Of a stretch of DNA of 64,000 nt, positions 11,029-21,102 are shown piece by piece. The translations under genes and the position numbers were made by a program. Numbering within the stretch: the first letter of the stretch is position 1; each line of letters begins with the position of its first letter. The stretch spans positions 191,230 to 255,229 of the forward strand of contig CAAAJI010000028.1 of assembly GCA_900642245.1 (NCBI GenBank), read 5' to 3'. This DNA comes from Fragilaria radians (lineage: Eukaryota > Bacillariophyta > Fragilariophyceae > Fragilariales > Fragilariaceae). Under the pieces are notes generated by a model. That model was not told the DNA's origin, searched no databases, and saw only the letters and a program-made list of their open reading frames with translations.

Positions 11029-12381
11029 ATGGCAAAGACAGTGTCAGTAAGAAATTTTCATCAGTTCCGGACTCACGACACCCTTTATTTTTTGGAAATC
11101 TTGGCGGAAACCATGGCCTTAGCTACAATGCCATTCTCAAATGATACGTACGCAATCATGACACACAAACTTTATACAGATCGAGTGATTGAATTCTTGA
11201 CCACAAAAGGATTGACATTCATGGAATCGATGAGCAATCAATCTCAAGTGACGGTCCTTCATACACCTGAATTTTCAGGAGTCAGTCGAGCGAGACGAGG
11301 ATTTTCCTTGCTGCTAATAGAGAATGTTCAGCGTCCAATTGAATCTCTGCCGCCCATGGCACGACAAAACATATCTTGGATTGGGAAGATCTCACATGTC
11401 ACTAAATGTCCGCAGTCAATCTGGACGACAATGGGACTTTCACAGTTGGATATTACCTCTAGTTTGCTTCGAATAGACGTATACCCTAGAAATAGAACAA
11501 ACTTCGTTGTGATGGCTCTCCAAGAATCCTGTGCCAAGGAATACGGCTTCGATATTCCTTTAGATCCGTTTGAAGGACCTATTTCTTTTACCAAATCTGC
11601 ATCGAAATGTTCACATAAATTAATTGTTATTTGCTATGAAGAATCGGAGTATTACTTGGGCCTGTTGAATCGAACAATAGAAAAAGATTCCAAGATAATG
11701 GACTTAAACTTGAATTATGCGGCAGCGGAGGAAATTAGTGTAAGTCCATCTGATAATACCAACGGCCATGACATGCAAGAAAATGCACTTTCGAGGATTC
11801 CTCTGTCCCGTGCATATTACAAGTTGGATGAGGTCTGGAAAAGTTATCTTTCAAATCAAGGAGCACCAACCTGGGCACAGGGAACAGGGATAGACCTAGG
11901 AGCTTCTCCTGGAGGTTGGACACAAGTTTTAGTTCATGAAGTTGGTTTAAAGAGAGTTCTATCTGTGGATCCGGGAATACTGGCAGACCGCGTGTTGAAT
12001 TTAAGCCCTGTCACTCACATCCGAAGCAACATCATATCAGCAGATATATCTTCTCATGGACCCTTCTCTGTTCTTGTTTGTGATGCATCAGATGTTTGGA
12101 TTAACATCCTCGACCAAATCGAATCGATTGTTGTTGATAAATGTGAATGGTCTCTGCCAAGTGTTTGTATCATCACACTGAAACTACCATTCAAGACTTT
12201 GAAAAGCGTCAAACGACATGCCGATAGAATCAAAGAGAGTATTCCACCTTTTCTTGACAATATATCTCGCAAAATGTTTCCAGGAAAGCTAAATATCCAA
12301 GTTCAATCCAAAATAGTCCATCTAATGGCAAACTCAGGCAGTGAACGAACATTAATTGCCATATTCGAGACTGCAGAATGA
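11029..12381 (+). CDS. FtsJ/RlmM-like RNA ribose 2'-O-methyltransferase
   Basis: A predicted SAM-dependent RNA 2'-O-methyltransferase of 450 residues in a single exon. The C-terminal half has the Rossmann motif I GIDLGASPGGW at residues 287-297, followed by the VLSVDPG acidic loop. The KDKE catalytic tetrad of FtsJ-type enzymes is readable as K265 (SRAYYKLDEVW), D352 (VCDASDVW), K385 (ITLKLPF) and E439 (SERTLIAIFE). The N-terminal half, about 250 residues, is diverged. By comparison with RlmM, which methylates C2498 of bacterial 23S rRNA, it probably binds RNA, but I see no clear THUMP signature. The ATG at 11,029 gives the longest frame; a second Met at codon 28 is possible. No obvious targeting peptide is present, so plastid or mitochondrial rRNA, or cytosolic RNA, could be the substrate. 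Confidence 0.82.
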   Translation: MAKTVSVRNFHQFRTHDTLYFLEILAETMALATMPFSNDTYAIMTHKLYTDRVIEFLTTKGLTFMESMSNQSQVTVLHTPEFSGVSRARRGFSLLLIENVQRPIESLPPMARQNISWIGKISHVTKCPQSIWTTMGLSQLDITSSLLRIDVYPRNRTNFVVMALQESCAKEYGFDIPLDPFEGPISFTKSASKCSHKLIVICYEESEYYLGLLNRTIEKDSKIMDLNLNYAAAEEISVSPSDNTNGHDMQENALSRIPLSRAYYKLDEVWKSYLSNQGAPTWAQGTGIDLGASPGGWTQVLVHEVGLKRVLSVDPGILADRVLNLSPVTHIRSNIISADISSHGPFSVLVCDASDVWINILDQIESIVVDKCEWSLPSVCIITLKLPFKTLKSVKRHADRIKESIPPFLDNISRKMFPGKLNIQVQSKIVHLMANSGSERTLIAIFETAE

Positions 12382-13182
12382 AGAAAAGGCTATTAAAGAG
12401 ATTAGCTTTCGGTTCATTCATGGAAACCTCGGTACCATTGTTAAGCAACAATTATCATAATAGACTAGCAATGATTAACATTGCCTACTGTAGTCACATC
12501 AAAAGGAAACAAAGGATTAGTGAGTAATGGATCCTAAAGAGTGTGCGTAATTATAAGGACTGGGAATTCAGCCTTCTTCCAATTCATGTAGATGTTGATC
12601 ACTAAACATCATCCAATCAGTTTCAACAAATGACCATCTCAGCTCATGTCTTTCCAAATGAAAAAAGGCATTCCAAAGAACTTCAATATTTATGCATTGC
12701 ATTTTGTTCCAAACAATTTGAGAAGTAAGATGATAAGTACTACTTATATAGCCCGTTCAAGTCTGATGGGCTGAGGATGGAAGGTGGTGTGATAAAAGTC
12801 ATATTGAACACGTATATGTCTCAATAGGAAGGAGTGTACTAAATTATAGATTTCATTTTCTTGGTTTTATTCAAAGCAAATTTTATTGTAATTTCTGTCC
12901 TGCTTGTGAAACGCATTCAATCATACAGGAACAATCGTCTGGAAAAGAAAGTTAATCTGGAGCCGATATACTACTCTGAGGGTGGCTAAAAATATACCTG
13001 TACCGGTTAGTGAAGTTCTGTATTCGAGTAAATTCCAACGAAGGGTTTATCGTTTGTACTTTAGGCCATTTCCTTCGTTCGTTGTTTGCATCCTTGGTTT
13101 TAGAAATCTCTAAAACTAGTGGAACCTTGGAAGGAGAGGATTACATTCGAAGAAAGTACAAGTCGTATTGTCAGGCGTTGAG
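12382..13182. other. Intergenic region, nothing recognised
   Basis: This 800-bp spacer separates two plus-strand genes. It should hold the 3' end of the methyltransferase transcript and the promoter of the MerC-domain gene. No ORF or repeat of note. Confidence 0.5.
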
Positions 13183-14053
13183 ATGGATCATAGACAATCA
13201 AAGGAAGACGACGTAATGTCGGAAGGTCCAATCATCCGAATATCGAAGAATGTTGTCATGATGGAGCTTCCCCTGTATTGTCAAGAAATCATAAAGACTA
13301 GGAACATTAGGTCCACCAATAGCAGCAGCAGCAGCAGCAGCAGCAGCAATGGAAACAGGAGTACTACTAATATTAGAAAACCACGAATGAAACGATCCTT
13401 GTCGGTTTTGACCACATCTATACCTTCCGGTGATTCTGCATTGCCTGTTACAGCATCCACGGATCCTACAAATATGGTTTGGTTGAGACGATTGTCATAT
13501 GTTGCCGATTTCGCATCATTTCTTTGTATCCTCGATTGTACCATACTTCCATTGATGTTACTATTGGTATCTTTCTTTGTGAATGTTGAAACAAATGTCC
13601 CCCCTGAAATATCCTCCTCCTCGGCATCTGGGTGGTGGTTTCGTTTGGGACATGTCTTAGTTCTTGGATTTGTAATTCCAGGTACGTAATGATGTATTGT
13701 AGCATAGTCATATGTGTACACATGACAACCAAACCAAAAAATCTTGTTTCGAGTTTATCCTAACACTGTTACAACATCCCAATAAAGTTGGTAGTCTATC
13801 CACAGCGATACACTTTTCCTTTCATCGTCGAATACCCCTAGCGTTGTTGGCCATGCTGGGATTATTCCTCCTCTATTGCTCCAACCAATCAGGTCTTTTC
13901 TTGCACTTATCTTGGTATGGAATTCCACTCTCGGGACCCATCCATCGAATTTGCAACTTGTTGGGTTGTCTCTTTATGCTTACTTCCAACTATCAGTCAC
14001 GAAATTTACGATCATGTTACAACAAACGATGCAAACAACACTATACTTTATGA
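13183..14053 (+). CDS. MerC-domain membrane protein (two exons)
   Basis: A small integral membrane protein of the MerC superfamily, predicted 254 residues. Exon 1 is 13,183-13,681 and exon 2 is 13,788-14,053. The 106-nt intron has a GTACGT donor and an AAG acceptor and falls inside the second membrane helix. The open frame begins earlier at a TTG, so the ATG at 13,183 (MDHRQSK) is used. About 90 hydrophilic residues with a poly-Ser run come first. Then comes the MerC-like helix with C115 and C119 (FLCILDCTILPL), matching the C-x3-C pair of this family. Further hydrophobic segments start LGHVLVLGF, PLALLAMLG and HRICNLLGC. Bacterial MerC proteins transport mercuric ions inward, but eukaryotic relatives are uncharacterised. 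No mer operon partners are present, so a mercury role is not implied. Confidence 0.75.
13321..13348 (+). repeat. AGC trinucleotide microsatellite (poly-Ser)
   Basis: Nine AGC units within exon 1 of the MerC-domain gene, encoding most of a serine tract. It is likely length-polymorphic. Confidence 0.9.
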
Positions 14054-14265
14054 GATTTTCAATAATAATCAAGCAACAGAGGGGGAGGAAACAAAATACT
14101 GGACCTTGCATTTCATCAACATTTTAATTACGATCACAGCAAACTTTTGTTCGCTGTGAAGGCATAGTACGACTGCTAAGTTTAGAAAAAATTAAATCCT
14201 TCAATCTTTTCATTAATCTGCTTGGTCCTAAATAAAATTCTACAACCTTGTACTACTTGTAACCA

Positions 14266-15264
14266 TCAATTCCCTGTGCTAGAACTCTTAACTGTAAAGA
14301 AACTTGAAAGTGATTTCATACCCTTGGTTGAGACTTTCGAAAGTCGTTTCAAACCAATCGATTGTGCTGAGGAGGCAACGGTGATGGACGGTTTCTCCAT
14401 GGTTACCATCGAAATCAGATCTTCGTCTTCGTCACGAAGCCGTTTCGATGTTTTCGGATTACCACCATTTTTATCCTTACTATTCGTCGCACAAGAATCC
14501 CCCAACATTACAGATTCCGATTGTCCTGTCACTTGCAAGGCACGGACTCTCCAAGCTGGAGACAAAGAATCGCAAACAACTTGCCACGATGTCCTTTGAC
14601 AACGAAATTCATCATCCTCAGACCATAATTCTGAATTCCCGTTTGAATCCTTCTCATCCAACAACTCAAATCCGGAGCTTCTTGTCGAACAATGAGAGGA
14701 TGTTAAATTCAATTTCTCAGTTTCTTTCTCTTCCAACATTTGTTCCTTCATTTGGTGGTATACTCGATTTCGTTTCTCGTTAATCCAATGCAAGACTTTT
14801 TTCTCACACAACTTGTACAATACCATATCTTCTCCCATCGATCGATTTACCTTGAAAATATGATGGTACTGGTGTTCGTCATGAGATAAGGCCTTTCGAA
14901 TTGCATCCGGTATATCCATTTGATCCAATGGTCGCCATGGTGCCAATAACAAGGATTCCGATACGATCCAAAACAACGGATCTACCCTAGTCGCAACATA
15001 TAGAGTACCATCACTCCCCACATGAGATCCACAAAAGAAAGAACCATATTTGGATTCCTCCAAGGCTTGAATCTCGTACAGATGGTACTCCTTATGTTTG
15101 CTTTTGGATACAGTTGACTCAATAAGTAACATATCCACATCCTCTCCAGTTGATGGATGTGGTAGAGTTACTACACTCCGATTCGTACAATTTGAGATGT
15201 GTTGGTCTTCTGGGGCAAATAGAATCACTTGACGACAGCATCCCGTGGACGAAGTCATGATCAT
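14266..15264 (-). CDS. RNASEH2B: Ribonuclease H2 subunit B
   Basis: A predicted non-catalytic subunit of the trimeric nuclear RNase H2, which removes ribonucleotides and RNA from RNA:DNA hybrids. The triple-barrel region carries SKYGSFFCGSHVGSDG, the family signature ATRVDPLFWIVSESLL and PWRPLDQMD. It is followed by the helical region LYKLCEKKVLHWINEKRN. The last 19 residues (314-332) contain KGMKSLSSFF, very close to the C-terminal PCNA-interacting motif of animal RNASEH2B. The frame extends to 15,351 but starts with TTG; the ATG at 15,264 gives 332 residues. A Ser/Glu-rich linker separates the helical part from the PIP box. It is convergent with the MerC-domain gene, with a 212-bp gap. Confidence 0.85.
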   Translation of the reverse strand: MIMTSSTGCCRQVILFAPEDQHISNCTNRSVVTLPHPSTGEDVDMLLIESTVSKSKHKEYHLYEIQALEESKYGSFFCGSHVGSDGTLYVATRVDPLFWIVSESLLLAPWRPLDQMDIPDAIRKALSHDEHQYHHIFKVNRSMGEDMVLYKLCEKKVLHWINEKRNRVYHQMKEQMLEEKETEKLNLTSSHCSTRSSGFELLDEKDSNGNSELWSEDDEFRCQRTSWQVVCDSLSPAWRVRALQVTGQSESVMLGDSCATNSKDKNGGNPKTSKRLRDEDEDLISMVTMEKPSITVASSAQSIGLKRLSKVSTKGMKSLSSFFTVKSSSTGN

Positions 15265-16847
15265 CGAAACAAAACGCTTCAATCGATTTATGCAAACAAA
15301 TTTGGCGCGCCAAACATTTGAAATTTCAAGATTGGATTCGCAGTGGTCCAAAAAAATAAGGATGAAACATGAGAATCCAAATGAAGTTTGTATAAAGCAG
15401 TTGCTGAAATCATCAATAGATTCAATGTTCTCAATCTGGATTAAAACTGTGATTGTGAAAGCTACGCAGTTGACAACCTATGCTTGCCAATCTAGTGCTG
15501 ATAAATTTTTTTGTTGCATAGGAAACAAATGCTTTCAAAAATCTTTAGTATTAATTTCATTTGCAGTAGCAAAGTGAGGACTTTACTTTAAGCAATTCTT
15601 CCAAGAGACTTCCAATGCACTTTATCCTTGTTGGATTGATTCAATTTTAAAACGTACTGAGGTTAAGACTTTTGATGGAAACATGGCCAACGGACGTATG
15701 ACTTATGTGAATGAAATGTGTGTGGATGACGGGTGACATTGTCTAAGGCATCCCTGCTTCCAAAAAGAAAAGACAATGAGAGGTACAGACCAAAATTAGA
15801 GAGGGAAGTTGGGAAACAATTTCAATTGAGCACAATTCCAGAAATTCCTGTAAAAAATAAAAACATGTAACTGAATTGCTGACATCTGATTCCGATTTCC
15901 AAGGCAAAACATCCGAATCTTTTGTTTTTTCCTGCTCCTCCTGCTGCTGCTCCTCCTCCACCTCTTCCATTTCACTTGGCTTCACATCAATAGAAATGTG
16001 TTTCCTTGTTGCATGCAGCAAACACTGGAAACCCACAAGATGGGATTTGATTCATTTCTTCTTCCTGTCATTTCTTGTGAGGCACTTAATGATTGTTGTA
16101 TTCTGCTCATATGCTCAGCTGGGACGCAAAAATTGTCAGCCGAGGGTGAAAAAAGAAACCACATGATTACTTACTTTACCAAAATATATGCTTCTGAATC
16201 AGGTAGGGCACATCATTTGTAAGCATAAAAGATTTTACATTACACTTTCATTGCAATTACCACCATCCTCATAAATCATAATGTATCATGGCGTCTTAAT
16301 ACAATTCTTTTCTCCAAATTTGATGTCATCATTGATGTCATCTCCATCTTTTCTACCACCTACCCATATTTTCTTTTTCAATTTCTGATAGTCCACATCT
16401 CCTTGCATGTGTTGCTGCAGGATTTTCCAAACGCTGTATTAGCTCTAAAGTCAAATATCTAGATCTAAGTTTTCCTATTTTGAAGATTTGCTAACCCATT
16501 TGATTTCTTGCCTTCCAAGTGATTGTTATGTCATTTGGATATGGCACGTATGGGAGTGTAGTATCACTACATTAGTATTAAAGCTTAATACAAGCCACTG
16601 TCCAATGCTGATGAAATCAGAGTGATCAAAATCCATATTCATCATCATCATCATCATCATCTTCCATGGTGCATCTCTATGTGTGCATAGTTTTTGCCCA
16701 CTCAACCATTTGCCATGTTAGCAAATTCTTCATGCAGACCAATGTTATCAGTAGTGATAGGAGCAGTATACTATGGTGCTTTCGAGTAATTTCTATGGGC
16801 TTATTTTACTAGTAGGTACTGATCTATACAACCAGTAAAATAGGATA
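15265..16847. other. Intergenic region with ATC microsatellite
   Basis: No convincing gene. Frames near 15,743-16,166 on both strands are low-complexity (Glu/Gln-rich on minus, Ser/Cys-rich on plus) without domains, and the minus one begins at GTG. An ATC repeat lies at 16,639-16,661. The promoter of the RibD-type gene must lie near the right end. Confidence 0.5.
16639..16661 (+). repeat. ATC trinucleotide microsatellite
   Basis: An uninterrupted TCA/ATC run of about seven units in non-coding sequence. Confidence 0.9.
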
Positions 16848-17816
16848 ATGATGGGTTGCGTGACAACAACCACCAAAATGAGTCGTTCGATCGTGACGAT
16901 TCTATCCACCCTTTTGTTCACAACTGATGCCTTCCGGATATCCTTTCCCTTTAATTCCTATCATTTCAAGAGGAACATTCCTATTAAGAAGGATGGATGG
17001 ATTTTGTGTGCGGAATCCTCACCCTCCGTCCCAATAATACAACAATCAAAAAGTGATGGTGGTGACAACAACAGCAGCAGCAGCAGAAACAACATCATCA
17101 TGACACTCAAATTGGCAGTTGATTCTCAATGGGGTGTTGCAGAACGTGCTCCAGGTGGTATTTCCGATCGATTTACATCCGCTTCAAGTTTGGATATGGT
17201 CCATCGCTTACGAAGAGATTCGGATGCAGTTCTAGTAGGAAAAACAACAGTTCAAGTTGACAATCCATCCTTAACAATAAGGAGAGTACCACTGCTTGGA
17301 ACATTACAACCTACCCGAATTATATTGGATACAAATCTATCGTTGCGTTATGGAAATTATACGTTATTTCAAGATTCGTCGGCACCAACATTGTTGTATC
17401 ATGCCGATACTTGTGACTATAGTCAGAGTGACGTTTCTTCCTGGAAGGATCATGTCACTTGCATTGGTGTACCCACTAAAATAACATCCAATGGGGAGGA
17501 CAATGCAACTCTATGCGTGTCTACAATTTGGAATGATCTACGAGAAACTCGAAACTTTTCTCATGTTATGGTCGAAGGAGGTCCGACAGTCGCTCATGCA
17601 TTCTTACGACAGGGCCTAATTGATAGGGTCCTTCTAGTACAAGCGACACAGATACGATTTCAAGATCCCTATCCATCATACATGAATCTAGATATCTTGA
17701 AGCAATATGGTTTCGACCTTCTGGGATGCGTCGATCGTGGTGATGGTGACATTGTATACTGTCTGTCAAAGCCAAACCTACCATGGCCAACCAAGAATTT
17801 GATAGACTGGCCATGA
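16848..17816 (+). CDS. Plastid-targeted RibD C-terminal-type reductase (riboflavin pathway)
   Basis: A predicted NADPH-dependent pyrimidine reductase of 322 residues, resembling the C-terminal half of bacterial RibD, which reduces 5-amino-6-ribosylamino-pyrimidinedione phosphate in riboflavin synthesis. The domain starts near residue 85 (MTLKLAVDSQWGVA). It contains DAVLVGKTTVQVDNP, TRIILDTNLSL and the substrate-loop signature MVEGGPTVAHAFL near residue 241. The N-terminus has a hydrophobic segment (SIVTILSTLLF) ending in TDA|F at residues 27-29, an ASAFAP-type site typical of diatom plastid precursors. There is no deaminase domain, so the deaminase must be encoded elsewhere, or this protein serves a related reduction. 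It ends 285 bp before the convergent RING gene. The ATG at 16,848 is followed by a second Met codon. Confidence 0.83.
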   Translation: MMGCVTTTTKMSRSIVTILSTLLFTTDAFRISFPFNSYHFKRNIPIKKDGWILCAESSPSVPIIQQSKSDGGDNNSSSSRNNIIMTLKLAVDSQWGVAERAPGGISDRFTSASSLDMVHRLRRDSDAVLVGKTTVQVDNPSLTIRRVPLLGTLQPTRIILDTNLSLRYGNYTLFQDSSAPTLLYHADTCDYSQSDVSSWKDHVTCIGVPTKITSNGEDNATLCVSTIWNDLRETRNFSHVMVEGGPTVAHAFLRQGLIDRVLLVQATQIRFQDPYPSYMNLDILKQYGFDLLGCVDRGDGDIVYCLSKPNLPWPTKNLIDWP

Positions 17817-18101
17817 AATTATTAACCTATCGCTAGCCTGAATTCTTGATGTGCAAATAGGCTTTAGAACTTAAGATGTTAGTCATCCAAAATATAACCA
17901 CATTTTTTTGATAGATTCTATTTTCCTCACTAGAAATATCTATTCACGCAAGCCCTAAAATTTTTTTGGCATAGACGGCTTACTAATAGTAGGTGTGGTT
18001 GCATAATTTCGGGAACCACAACAATAGAATCGAACAACCTTAATAAATGAGATATTGCATGGTAACAACCAATCAGCTTCAACTCGGGTGAGAAGAGTCT
18101 A

Positions 18102-20405
18102 TCAGTCATTGGGTGGATTCACATTTTTCCCCAAATCGTTCGAAAGGAAGGAGTATGCAGAAAAGATTCTAGGTCGCAGCAAGATGGCAGATCTCGGTTC
18201 GACCCGACGAGAAATGGGGGTATGACAGACAGGACAGAAGTAATGACAACTAGTTTTCGCACACGAAGCACAGAGGACGGCATGATGACATGGCTCAAAG
18301 ACGATACGCGGGGGATTCGTTTGACAAATAAGGCATACTGTGTGTGCATCTAAACCTCCCTGAAGAGCTGAAACTCGTATAGGTTGGGAGCATTGGCGGG
18401 ACGATTCCAACAGCCGTTGGGTGGATTCCGAAAGGTCCTCGGAGAGTCCTTGTCGTGGCCGTCGTCGGTTATTGTGTTCTGATTCTTCGTCACGGAAGTT
18501 CATGGTAGATTCCGGCAAGGATTCAATTATGGATAAAGGATTCGTAGCGCCAAACGAGTACATACACGGCGAAGGCTCTCCCAGAGTTCCATTTTGCTTC
18601 TTTTCTTGAAAGACTTTTTTGAATCGTGCGGCAATTTCTTTGTGACTTTCCGCCTTGAGCTTTTTGAAATCATCTGGGTGATCACCGTAAATGTAGGCTG
18701 AAAATTGTCCAGGAGGCGCGTAACGAAGTGTGAAAGTATCGAAGTGAAGTGGCGTGCCCTTAATATATGCTTCACAAGCGGTACTGACATCCTTGCGATC
18801 AATATCAAGAGCTCGAGATGCGTCAGTGGATCCTCGGAAGACAACTAAAACTTTTTGGCTTCGAAGTTCTACTAATTCAATTGTCCTTCGTTGACGCAAG
18901 AGTGGCTTTGTTTTCTTTCGTATAGGTCTCAGGGTGGAATAATCAAAGAAATGAGGCAATGGCTTGGGTTTCTGTGCCGTCACAACCTTGGACGCCTTTA
19001 AAACTGGCTCTCCACCTTTGGAACCTTGAGATTTGGTATATACTGATTCTTTTGATAGAGGAAGGAGAACTTTAGATGCTTGAAATGGTAACTTGGTAAG
19101 AATATTTGGTTCAGCTTGTTTCCGAACAACTTCCTGAGCTTTTGGTGCTTTAGGAACGGGAACTGAGGCACCAGGCTTATCAGTAGAACCTGCTGTGTCA
19201 GGTTGCGGACTATGTACGTCAGCAGTAAGGGAGTTTCTATCTCCTTGCTTTACATAGACGATCTCAGGGTTATCATCATCGTCAACGTCATAATTATCAT
19301 CGTCTACCTTCATATTCATTGTATCCAAGTTGCCATCAGGAGGAGAAACTTGATTGGTGCTATCATCAACTTTGTCAGTCGATTCTTCCCCATTATTGGA
19401 AGTATTATTTACTTCTACGTTATCATCGATCAATGTGTTGATCACGGAAACAGTTTTGTATCGGAAAAATCGTCTTCCCACCATGGCACCACCATCCTTG
19501 CAAGCTTTGATGATATCTGCTGGTTTTCCTAGGATGGATTCAGCAGCTTGTACGGAGGATGAAAAGACAGAAAGCACTCGTCCATTTTTGGGATCACACA
19601 TTTCAATAACTTGTTCATGGGCTACGGGAGCAGCTGATGAAAGTGACGTAGAGGTTTTGGAATCTACTTTTCTTTTTTTGGACGGTTGTATAGCATCAAA
19701 TCCTTGATTTTGTTCATTAACAGAGTGTGAGGACATGACAGAGGATTTTCCTTTGATTGGACTTTTCGATACAAAAGTTTCGTTCAGAAGAGTATCTTCT
19801 TTACTTGGCTTCTCAGGATTTTCATCTGTCAAACCCTCATTTGAACTCGATTCTAAGCTGCTCGTATCCTTGGCTTGTATGTCGGTGAGGATGAATGAAG
19901 AATCATATTTGGCATTCTGAGAATGTAGGATTGCAAGACGATCTGAATGAGACAACTCCCCATACTTACTTTCTTCCTGTTCTTCTTCTGTCTTTCTAGC
20001 ATCAACAGTGGACTTTCGATCTGACATTTGATTAATTTGTCGAAGTAGCTTTTGAACTTGAGCCAATTTTCCAGATTTCAAGTCTTCTAGAATGAAAGCA
20101 GCACTGTTGTTGTTCATTTGTAAAATGATGGATAGTTAGAAGAAACAATCAAGTTGTCTATAGAACTTTTGAGGTATGAATACGTACCATAAAGCTCTTT
20201 GTTTGGCTTCCCTTTCAGTTTCGAAATATCCTATTGTTCCCTGTCCAGTGACAACAGCCAGCCATTTCGAATTAATAGAAAGGACTCGACATATCTGATT
20301 CTTCACTAGAGGATGTTCCATCACATTCAATTTCCCTGTTTCTTCGTAGTAATAATCATATAGCGCTGCGTCGTTACGAAAGGCTGGTGGCAGAAGATCC
20401 ATCAT
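18102..20405 (-). CDS. RING-finger protein with NUMOD1-like repeats (two exons)
   Basis: A predicted E3 ubiquitin ligase of 739 residues. Exon 1 is 20,405-20,188 and exon 2 is 20,103-18,102. The 84-nt intron has a GTACGT donor and a CAG acceptor and keeps frame (phase 2). An unspliced reading would instead start at the ATG at 20,117. Splicing is preferred because exon 1 is a good coding frame (YDYYYEETGKLNVMEHPLV, TGQGTIGYFETEREA) that ends exactly at a donor. The C-terminal RING (about 663-700) has C-x2-C, PCHH, C-x2-C and CPVC ligands. Two internal stretches, about 241-296 (VLSVFSSSVQAAESILG) and 479-533 (VLVVFRGSTDASRALDI), resemble each other and the NUMOD1 helix-turn-helix repeat. The linkers are low-complexity, Ser/Thr/Asp-rich. 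Substrate unknown. Confidence 0.78.
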
Positions 20406-21102
20406 CCCCCTTTTTCTTTTTCCGAATGTATTTGCCTGTGTTACTTACTTGTTTTGTTCGTATCAAAATTCCCAAAGGTTAAAAAAGTCGCTCTTATAAT
20501 GGAATCCAAACCTGTGACACGTTCTAAAAACGATCACTCGAAAATGTTGCCACGTTGCATACAAATAAAGGAAGCAGCAGTCAATCCTGACACTGATAGA
20601 AGTAATGTATACATACACCCATACTTCTTCCAGATTGTCACAAAAACAAGTTTCACTTCATATTTTGACATAAAGTTAAGCCTTGTGTCATTCAAAGGCT
20701 GAGACTTTTCTATTGATTTTTTGGCTGTAACTGCAATGATTGAATGCAAATGACCTCCGCACTCGGATTCAATAAATGCAATTGAGCGAGATCAAATAAC
20801 GTGTATGAAGTCAACATAAGATTTGTTGGAAAGTCTTGAGGTCATGACTTTCAGGTAGTGAATTCCTTCTGAATATAATAATATACATTGCAGATGCACT
20901 CTGGGTACAGGTACTACCTTACTAGTATCGACAGTTACATTACTAACCCATTTTTCCCGTTGAAATTTTCTACGTTGTTAATACGGGAGTCATTCAGTTT
21001 CGCTTGCCAAAACAACGTTCTCGTGAATACATTGGAGTTATTGCTCGGAAAGGACGCTAATACCCTGTGAATAATCAGCTGTTGGAAAAGCAATTTTCAA
21101 AA
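20406..21102. other. Divergent promoter region
   Basis: About 700 bp separates the minus-strand RING gene from the plus-strand acidic-protein gene, so it probably carries both promoters. No ORF with a recognisable domain and no clear motif. Confidence 0.5.

Noticed and set aside
15743..16166. Overlapping Glu/Gln-rich (minus) and Ser/Cys-rich (plus) frames
   Set aside because: Low-complexity mirror images of one repeat-like stretch; the minus frame begins at GTG and neither has a domain.
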